The notes beneath the pieces are model-generated. The model did not search any database, was not told the origin of the DNA, and saw only the letters and a program-made list of their open reading frames with translations. Below are positions 56,332 through 62,566 of a DNA stretch of 64,000 nt, one piece after another. Each line of letters begins with the position of its first letter. The stretch's first letter is position 1. The DNA lies in the NCBI GenBank assembly GCA_038229295.1, contig JBBROO010000003.1, forward strand, positions 1-64,000. The letters run 5' to 3'. The stretch is from JAJPGZ01 sp038229295. GTDB taxonomy: Bacteria; Verrucomicrobiota; Verrucomicrobiia; Chthoniobacterales; UBA10450. The position numbers were made by a program, and so were the translations under genes.

Positions 56332-57090
56332 TTAAGCTAAAGCTGCTTCCTGTTCCCGCGCCCAATCGTAGCCGCGCTCTTCGAGTTCGAGCGCGAGCTC
56401 CTTGCGACCGCTCCGCACGATACGGCCGGCGACCATGACATGCACGTGGTCCGGCACGATGTAATTCAAAAGACGTTGATAATGCGTGATCAAAAGTATT
56501 CCGATGTTCGGTCCGCGCATCGCGTTCACTCCATGCGCGACGGTTTTGAGCGCATCAATGTCGAGCCCGCTATCGGTTTCATCGAGAACGGCGTATTTCG
56601 GTTCGAGCATGGCCATCTGGAGAATCTCGGTCCGCTTTTTCTCGCCACCGGAAAATCCTTCGTTGACCGATCGTGAAGTGAAGGAGCGATCCATGCCTAA
56701 CAATTCCATCTTCTCGTACAGTCTGGCGTAGTAATCGGTGGCTTCGAGTTCTTCGCCTTCCGGCAAACGCGCCTGGACGGCTGCGCGCAAAAAGTTCGCG
56801 ATGGTCACACCTGGAATCTCGCTCGGATACTGGAACGCGAGAAACAATCCGCGTCGGGCGCGTTCATCGGCGTCCGATTCGAGAAGATTTTCGCCATCCA
56901 TGGTGACCTTGCCTTGTGTCACGGTGTAATCGGGGTGGCCCGCCAGCACCTTGGCCAAAGTGCTTTTGCCGGACCCGTTTGGACCCATAATGGCATGCAC
57001 TTCGCCACGCGGTACGGTCAGGCTCAGCCCGCGGACAATTTTCTTGTCGGCGATGGTAACGTGCAGGTTATCGATAGCTAGGACGCTCAT
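56332..57090 (-). CDS. sufC: FeS cluster assembly ATPase SufC
   Basis: A 252-residue ABC-type ATPase. Walker A GPNGSGKSTLAKVLAG, Q-loop FLAFQYPSEIPG, signature FSGGEKKRTEILQMAMLEPK, Walker B YAVLDETDSGLDIDAL and LLITHYQRLLNYI switch His. The start is ATG 57090 (MSVLAIDNLHVTI); a frame extends to 57111. It heads sufC-sufB-sufD; no sufS, sufU or sufE is in the window. The divergent response regulator begins 173 bp away, and a motif copy (57129) sits in that intergenic region. Order sufC-B-D without sufR or sufA is common in this phylum (family knowledge). Confidence 0.97.
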   Translation of the reverse strand: MSVLAIDNLHVTIADKKIVRGLSLTVPRGEVHAIMGPNGSGKSTLAKVLAGHPDYTVTQGKVTMDGENLLESDADERARRGLFLAFQYPSEIPGVTIANFLRAAVQARLPEGEELEATDYYARLYEKMELLGMDRSFTSRSVNEGFSGGEKKRTEILQMAMLEPKYAVLDETDSGLDIDALKTVAHGVNAMRGPNIGILLITHYQRLLNYIVPDHVHVMVAGRIVRSGRKELALELEERGYDWAREQEAALA

Positions 57091-57263
57091 AACGAGAGGG
57101 ACCGGAAACATAGCCCGATTAAGGTCGATGTCGATCTTAGTCGAAGAGCCGAATCAACCTGGCGGGCACCGTTTTCCGTTCTTAAGGCACTGCGGCTGCT
57201 CTAAATCACCCGTGATGAACCCAGTAGCACTCTGTGCCGGGGTGTTCACCGCCAATAAGTAAC

Positions 57264-57980
57264 ATGAATCCGCCTCTTGAAGCTGAAGCGCCGAGCACGT
57301 CCACGGACATGCTTTCGCAAGCGAGCAGCGAATTGAACAATTTGCTCCAGATCATTTCCGGAGCGAGCGAACTGCTGGCGGAGGGAGCACAAGAAGGAGA
57401 TGCGGCTGAACACATGGCCATGTTGCGCACGAGTATTGAACGCGCCGAAAACCTCGCGGCCAGCCTCGCGCGCCATGCCGGAGGAACAATCAAAAAAGAA
57501 TTAATGAACCCCGATATCGCTGGATTTATTCGGGACAAAAGCGGGCTGGATTCTAAGGCGCAAAAGCGAACGATTCTTCTCGTCGATGACGAAGAAATGG
57601 CCCTTACGCTGGTCAAACGCATCCTGTCGAACGCAGGCTTTGGCGTTGCAACTACTACATCTGGTTTTCAATGTGTGGATCTCGTTCGCAAAGATCCTCA
57701 CCTCTACGACCTCGTACTTCTCGATCTTACGATGCCATTCATGGATGGGGAGGAAACCTTCAAACGTCTGCGCGAGATTCGCGCCGATCTCCCCGTCGTT
57801 TTGTGCACCGGATTCGTTCAGCAGGAGAGGCTGACTCGGTTAATGACGGCGGGCCTGGCCGGTTTTTTGCGCAAACCGATCGCGCCGGACGAAATTGTCA
57901 GCTTTGTGCGTTCCACCCTCGCGAGTATTCGATATTCGCGGGGCGGCGTCGATCCGCACAGCGTCTCCCTCGCGATTTAA
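57264..57980 (+). CDS. Response regulator with N-terminal degenerate dimerisation helices
   Basis: A 238-residue protein. Residues ~15-85 (DMLSQASSELNNLLQIISGASELLAEG...EHMAMLRTSIERAENLAASLARHAGG) look like the two-helix dimerisation domain of a histidine kinase, with the phospho-acceptor region reading SSELNNLLQ (no His). A complete receiver follows: ILLVDDEEMALTLVKRILSNAGFGV, phospho-acceptor Asp in LVLLDLTMPFMDG, Thr in VLCTGF and Lys in FLRKPIAPDEI. No DNA-binding output. Possibly a phosphate sink or a hybrid kinase that lost its ATPase domain. Start ATG 57264. Confidence 0.85.
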   Translation: MNPPLEAEAPSTSTDMLSQASSELNNLLQIISGASELLAEGAQEGDAAEHMAMLRTSIERAENLAASLARHAGGTIKKELMNPDIAGFIRDKSGLDSKAQKRTILLVDDEEMALTLVKRILSNAGFGVATTTSGFQCVDLVRKDPHLYDLVLLDLTMPFMDGEETFKRLREIRADLPVVLCTGFVQQERLTRLMTAGLAGFLRKPIAPDEIVSFVRSTLASIRYSRGGVDPHSVSLAI

Positions 57981-58091
57981 CTCCTGCCCCGCAGGCGCGG
58001 AGTGAAATGCAAATTGCGATTTGCGATTTGCGATCTACAAATGTGATTGTCGATCTTGCCTGCTCTGGCGGGATTGATAACGCATCGCGTT

Positions 58092-58165
58092 TACCCCGTG
58101 GTGTAATGGTAACACAGCGCCCTTTGGAGGCGTTATTCATGGTTCGAGTCCATGCGGGGTAGCCA
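58092..58165 (+). tRNA. tRNA-Gln (anticodon UUG)
   Basis: Acceptor stem TACCCCG (58092-58098) pairs with CGGGGTA, followed by discriminator G (58162) and an encoded CCA (58163-58165). D arm GTGT/ACAC, anticodon stem GCGCC/GGCGT around loop CTTTGGA (anticodon TTG), T arm CATGG-TTCGAGT-CCATG. All arms close properly. It stands between the response regulator and the pseudokinase, and a motif copy (58048) lies 35 bp upstream. Confidence 0.95.
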
Positions 58166-58334
58166 AAAATAGGCGCGCAACTCGCCCGCGAATTCCGTAG
58201 TTAGATTAGAAGGGGAAAGTGGGCCGCGCCGCGGATTTGCGGTGAATGATTCCCGGTCGGACGCAGTCTAAGATGAGTCTGGCTGCGCTGTCCTACGAGG
58301 GTCGGCGTCACGTCGGGGTTTGGGGAAACGATTT

Positions 58335-60164
58335 ATGGAACAGACAACTTTTTTCGATCACTACCGCGCGGTTACTAATCATGATGGATCGCCGGCGGAA
58401 GTGGGCCGGACCGGTGCGGCGATCAATTATAATGCGACCGACACGCGCTCGAAGGAAACGGTGGCGCTGCAGCTTATCCCGATCAGTTCGCTCGACCAAA
58501 CCAAGCGGGCTGAATTTGAAGAGCGGGCGCGCTCGGTGCAAAAGCTCGACCATGTTAACATCGCGAAATTATTGGCCATTGAGACGGACCCCAAACAGAT
58601 CGGACTGATCTCGGAATTAGTTGAAGGCGAAACGGTGGAGGCATGGATGTTTGCTCATGGCCCCATGCCGGCGGACGCGGTGTTGCGCATCGGCCTGCAA
58701 GTGGTGCGGGCACTGGCCGCGGCGGCGTTTCACGGATTGACCCATCGCGGCATTCAACCTTCCAACATGGTCATTGTCCCGGGCCAAACGGCGGACGGTG
58801 GCTGGCCCTTCATCAAACTTCTGAACTTCGGTCTGGCTGGCTCTGAAATTTATTCCACTGGCGCCGAGACGCGCGAACTTGTTCCCGCGACCGGCCCACA
58901 GTTCGCCAGTCCCGAGCAATTGCTCAATCTCCCACTCGACTTCCGTTCGGAGATGTATTCGCTCGGCGCCACCATGTGTTTCCTGCTCACGGGCGCGATT
59001 CCTATCGCCGTGTCCGGGATGAAAGCACGTTTGCGCGCACGGCGTTTGCCGGAGCTGCGGCGAGCGCCTCGAGCACTGCACAATTTGCTGACGCACATGT
59101 TGCGCGAAAATCCAGACAATCGTCCGCAAGATCCAGTAGCCTTCGAAGCCGAGATTCGGGAATGCCTGACGAAGGTGGAACGGCGCCAGGCCATCGGCCG
59201 GAGATTTGGACTTCCGTTTGCCGCCGTCATTCCACGGAAAGCGAAAACTACGCGCCCTTCCAGCACGCCCTTGGCCCAGGTCTTTCGCGGTGCAATTGCT
59301 TTCGTCGGGTTAATGCTGGCGGCCATTTTGCTCGGCGCGTTTCTGCTGCCAGAGGATGCGATTCCGTTTTGGCGGCATGATACCGCCGCGAACAAAATAG
59401 GTGTTCCGGTGGGTGTGCCCGTGCCCGATTCATCCAGCGCGATGGTTAAGAACACATCTGCGCCACCGCTGGTTGCGTCCGCTTCGCCAGCGCCGGTCAG
59501 TGCAAATGGAACGGCGCAGAATTCGCCCGCGCCCGTAGTTGGCCCAGACGTATCCTCTTCGCCCGAGATGCAGCAGGCCCAAGTCTCAAGCTCGCCCGCG
59601 GCCGCTCCGCCAATCGCGAGTCCGTCTACGAACTCGCCGCCACAAATTGCCTCCAGTGCGCGCGCATCTGAACCCGCGCCGCCGGCGGAAGGTCCAGACG
59701 GCGAGCCCGCGAGTTCGCAAAATCCTGAAGAACAGAAACAGGCTTCAGCGCAAACGAATCTCGAACCTTCCACCGCCGCGGCTGCAAATCAGTCGGACGT
59801 GAATGAAAACAAGCCGGCGGAATCTGCAAGCACCGCAGCGTCTTCCAGTAGCAGCGGCAAAGCCAAAACTGCCATCGCGAAATCGACTCGTACATCGACA
59901 TCGAAACGTGGGCGGATCGCGCAGAGTCCGCCTAACGAAGACGACCAGCCACATCTCCGGCGAGGTTCCGTGCGTGCCCAATTTGTCGGCATGACTCCCG
60001 ACGGCCGCGTTATCTTGCGCTTGCCGTCGGGTCGCATCGTTACTTCCTCGGCGCGCTCAGAAGATGAGCCGTCGCCGCGTCGCCGCGTCCGGGTCGAGCG
60101 TCACGAACCAGAAGCGCCGGTTCCGTACCAGCCGTTCGATCCCGATTATCCGTTTGGAAATTAA
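58335..60164 (+). CDS. Membrane-anchored Ser/Thr pseudokinase
   Basis: A 609-residue protein. Residues ~15-280 follow the Hanks-type kinase fold (RAEFEERARSVQKLDHVNIAKLLAI, LISELVEGETVEAWM, THRGIQPSNMVIV, LLNFGLAG, PATGPQFASPEQLLNLPLDFRSEMYSLGATMCFLLTG). All three catalytic residues are changed: VAxK Lys to Gln46, HRD Asp to Gly139, DFG Asp to Asn164. A membrane helix (~318-340, AIAFVGLMLAAILLGAFLLP) leads to a ~260-residue Ser/Pro/Ala-rich exterior and a C-terminal basic domain. Probably a catalytically dead scaffold or sensor. ATG 58335 has GGGGAAACG upstream. The stop overlaps the convergent GH75 stop by 4 bp. No exact AAGATCGACA copy lies inside. Confidence 0.88.
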   Translation: MEQTTFFDHYRAVTNHDGSPAEVGRTGAAINYNATDTRSKETVALQLIPISSLDQTKRAEFEERARSVQKLDHVNIAKLLAIETDPKQIGLISELVEGETVEAWMFAHGPMPADAVLRIGLQVVRALAAAAFHGLTHRGIQPSNMVIVPGQTADGGWPFIKLLNFGLAGSEIYSTGAETRELVPATGPQFASPEQLLNLPLDFRSEMYSLGATMCFLLTGAIPIAVSGMKARLRARRLPELRRAPRALHNLLTHMLRENPDNRPQDPVAFEAEIRECLTKVERRQAIGRRFGLPFAAVIPRKAKTTRPSSTPLAQVFRGAIAFVGLMLAAILLGAFLLPEDAIPFWRHDTAANKIGVPVGVPVPDSSSAMVKNTSAPPLVASASPAPVSANGTAQNSPAPVVGPDVSSSPEMQQAQVSSSPAAAPPIASPSTNSPPQIASSARASEPAPPAEGPDGEPASSQNPEEQKQASAQTNLEPSTAAAANQSDVNENKPAESASTAASSSSSGKAKTAIAKSTRTSTSKRGRIAQSPPNEDDQPHLRRGSVRAQFVGMTPDGRVILRLPSGRIVTSSARSEDEPSPRRRVRVERHEPEAPVPYQPFDPDYPFGN

Positions 60165-61549
60165 TTCGGCGGCGTTGTCGCCGTGTTCACTGGAAAAGCG
60201 AACGTCGCCGAGGGGGATGCTGACTCAGATGGAGATGTCGATCCTGCGGGCGCAGGGGACGATGTCGATGTTGGCGTTGCCGTCGGACTCGGGGTTGGCG
60301 TCGGAGAAGGCGTCGGTGCCGGCGGCGGAGGAATAATATTTTCCCAGTGATGCAACGACACGCTCGCTCCGCCGATTTCATCAACCAGTTTTTGGCAACG
60401 CGCCTGGATTTTATCCAGGTCCGGCGGACCCCAGGGCGTATCCGCCGTGCCCGGAAAAATCAGGTAAGTGACTTTGAGATCGTTCACCGGCCGGTTATAA
60501 GCCGTCGCCTGCGCGTTGATTTCCTTGGCGATGCGCAATGAAGCTTCGCCGACCTTGTCGTTAGGCCCAATGTCGCCCACGAGCGCGGGATAAATCGCGT
60601 CGCCGAAAATAACGAGCGCATAATCGCCCACCTTCCCGCCGTCTTTGGCGCGGGCGAAACTCCCGGGCAGAACGATATAGGGATCGGTCGCGCCGATGAG
60701 GAAACTAAATTTCTTTAACGTCGCGATGTCGGTATGGAATTGTGCGATCGCTCCGTGCAATTCCCGTTTGCGCTCCGCCGCCGTTGTTTTCAACCCGCTC
60801 TCATCCTCCGCCCGTCGCAAGCGCTCCTCCATCGCTGGTTGATAAGGATTCATCGTCGGCGTTTTCTTTGGCCAATGATAACTCGTGAACGGCTTAAAGT
60901 TCGTCGTCACCGCCGGACCCGCCGGCATGCGGTCGGCATCTGACCCGTCGGCATCGACATCCATTTCCGCCTGCAACAGCAACGCCTTGCGATGAGTCTG
61001 CGGGTGCTGCAATTGCAACACCGTCTGGCAATCGTACAGATTGTGGCGCGAGAGCAGCAGATCGACGCGCGCGAGATTCTCGCGCAATATTTTCATTTTC
61101 GTGTTGTAGAGCTCGGCGAATAACGGCGAGACCGACTCCGGCGCGATCAATGCGCCGAGTCCGGGCAAAAGTTCGGGTAAACGCGGACTCACTTTTGCCA
61201 ATTCGCCGATGGTTTTGTTAGGCGCGGGCATGCGCGCCTGCAATTTTAGATCGAGCACATAACTCAGCGGATCGGTCCGCTCCGTCGCAGCGTCCGCGCC
61301 CGGCGGCGTCTCGATGCTCGAATGCAGCGTTACGCCGTTGAACAATTTTCCGATGTCGATCTTGCCCGCGATCACCGGCGGCTTGGTCGCAGACGGGGAC
61401 GGTGACGGCGTGGCCGTCTCTTTTACTTCCGTTGGTGCGACGCGTTGCAAACGCTCCAGTGAAATCCAGCGATACATGATCGCAAAGAAAATAAAAACGA
61501 AGGCGACCATCACGAGCCGCCGCCACGTCCTGACTCGAAGCTGAGACAC
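60161..61549 (-). CDS. GH75 (fungal-type chitosanase) domain protein
   Basis: A 462-residue protein with one N-terminal membrane helix (LVMVAFVFIFFAIMYRWI) and an exported domain. Residues ~195-385 match glycoside hydrolase 75: LLLQAEMDVDADGSDADRM, TSYHWP, SFLIGATDPYIVLPGSFA, KVGDYALVIFGDAIYPALVGDIGPNDKVGEASLRIAKEIN and VTYLIFPGTADTPW (conserved Asp/Glu). GH75 enzymes cleave chitosan; bacterial roles are little studied. The C-terminal ~60 residues are PTPSPTPTPSP-type low complexity. Motif 61354 encodes GKIDIGKLF just after the anchor. Confidence 0.85.
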   Translation of the reverse strand: MSQLRVRTWRRLVMVAFVFIFFAIMYRWISLERLQRVAPTEVKETATPSPSPSATKPPVIAGKIDIGKLFNGVTLHSSIETPPGADAATERTDPLSYVLDLKLQARMPAPNKTIGELAKVSPRLPELLPGLGALIAPESVSPLFAELYNTKMKILRENLARVDLLLSRHNLYDCQTVLQLQHPQTHRKALLLQAEMDVDADGSDADRMPAGPAVTTNFKPFTSYHWPKKTPTMNPYQPAMEERLRRAEDESGLKTTAAERKRELHGAIAQFHTDIATLKKFSFLIGATDPYIVLPGSFARAKDGGKVGDYALVIFGDAIYPALVGDIGPNDKVGEASLRIAKEINAQATAYNRPVNDLKVTYLIFPGTADTPWGPPDLDKIQARCQKLVDEIGGASVSLHHWENIIPPPPAPTPSPTPTPSPTATPTSTSSPAPAGSTSPSESASPSATFAFPVNTATTPPN

Positions 61550-61558
61550 GGGCGCGAT

Positions 61559-61879
61559 TTACTTTTTCACCCAGGCGACAATCGCCATGACCAGGCCGAT
61601 CACGCTCAAGATCGACATCATACCGGCCGGCATAAACGCGCCCGTGCGCACGAATTTCGGGACGAATTGTCCAGCCAGCAGCAATGAAACGACGAAAGCA
61701 ACCGCGAGACCGGTGAGAAGGTGATCGGGAATTAACCAAGCGCCGACGAGCAACAAAATTCCGCAAGCGGAACCGGCGATGATCGACGTCGTGCTACCCG
61801 CTTTCACATAACCGATGACGCCGCCGATGATGGTGAGAACACCGAAGACAATGAAATAGATTTTAGCGGGGCCGATCAT
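61559..61879 (-). CDS. TMEM14-family small membrane protein
   Basis: About 106 residues, four predicted helices, matching the TMEM14 (Tmemb_14) family: KIYFIVFGVLTIIGGVIGYVKAGSTTSIIAGSACGILLLVGAWL and a later SLLLAGQFVPKFVRTGAFMPAGMMSILSVIGLVMAIVAW. Function in bacteria unknown. ATG 61879 gives the family's length; the open frame runs further upstream to 62011. Motif 61608 encodes MMSILSV, here in a place where the family has a similar hydrophobic segment. Confidence 0.88.
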   Translation of the reverse strand: MIGPAKIYFIVFGVLTIIGGVIGYVKAGSTTSIIAGSACGILLLVGAWLIPDHLLTGLAVAFVVSLLLAGQFVPKFVRTGAFMPAGMMSILSVIGLVMAIVAWVKK

Positions 61880-62140
61880 GCGCGTGTGGCGCATTGGTAA
61901 TCCAACAGCGCGACGCTGTCCAGTTGCACGGCGCGTCCCGTGGTTCCGGTCATGGACGCTGTCCGCGCCGAACAGGAAGCGATTGCATTTCGAGATGGGC
62001 TCAAAGCCCAATGATGTTGTGAGAGGATGTTTGGCCTAACCAGGCGCTGCCGCCGACCGCTGCACTGCCTCACGCATTCGATGTCGATCTTGCAAAAATC
62101 AGTTGCGCAATCTGCATCTCGGCCAGAAGCTCGCCGCGCA
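61880..62140. other. Intergenic region without a recognised gene
   Basis: A 261-bp gap between the divergent TMEM14-like and DUF2946-like genes. It holds one motif copy (62082), and GGGCTCAAAGCCC near 61997-62009. Several short frames run through it but none resembles a protein. Confidence 0.6.
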
Positions 62141-62437
62141 ATGAAACGCGCTACGATCCACGTCGGATTGATTTGCGCATTTCTCTTTGCCATCGCGCTG
62201 TCGGTCTCGCCGCAGTTGCACGAGCGCTTTCACGCGGACGCGAAACAGAGTCAGCACGAATGCGGCGTTACCCTCATCGCTGCGGGTAATTATCATCACG
62301 CGGCTCCGGCGCCGATCTCGATCTTGCCCGCCGCACGGTCAAAGGTTTCCCACGTCGCGACGATGAACCCGGTCTGGGTCGCGTCGCCGTTTTTGAGCGC
62401 GAGCATTTTCGAGCACGCGCCGCCGTCAGATTCCTGA
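62141..62437 (+). CDS. DUF2946-like small secreted protein
   Basis: A 98-residue protein with a signal peptide or anchor (MKRATIHVGLICAFLFAIALSVSPQ). The stretch LHERFHADAKQSQHECGVTLIAAGNYHH is His/Cys-rich and resembles DUF2946-type proteins that often precede metal-related outer-membrane channels or receptors. It is followed 129 bp later by a porin-like gene in the same direction, separated by a C5-TTCC-G5 hairpin (about 62452-62465). Metal handling is a weak inference. Confidence 0.6.
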   Translation: MKRATIHVGLICAFLFAIALSVSPQLHERFHADAKQSQHECGVTLIAAGNYHHAAPAPISILPAARSKVSHVATMNPVWVASPFLSASIFEHAPPSDS

Positions 62438-62566
62438 ACCGTTGATTCTTCCCCCCTTCCGGGGGCAGCGGCGTTTAATTGCGTTCTGACGCTGCTGAAT
62501 CAACGCGCACCGAGCGCAACTCCATTAGTTAGGGCAAATGGCCCGAGTTTGAATCAGGAATTTTAA

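Noticed and set aside
62452..62465. CCCCC-TTCC-GGGGG hairpin as an intrinsic terminator
   Set aside because: Short stem and no following T run; noted under the neighbouring gene but not called.
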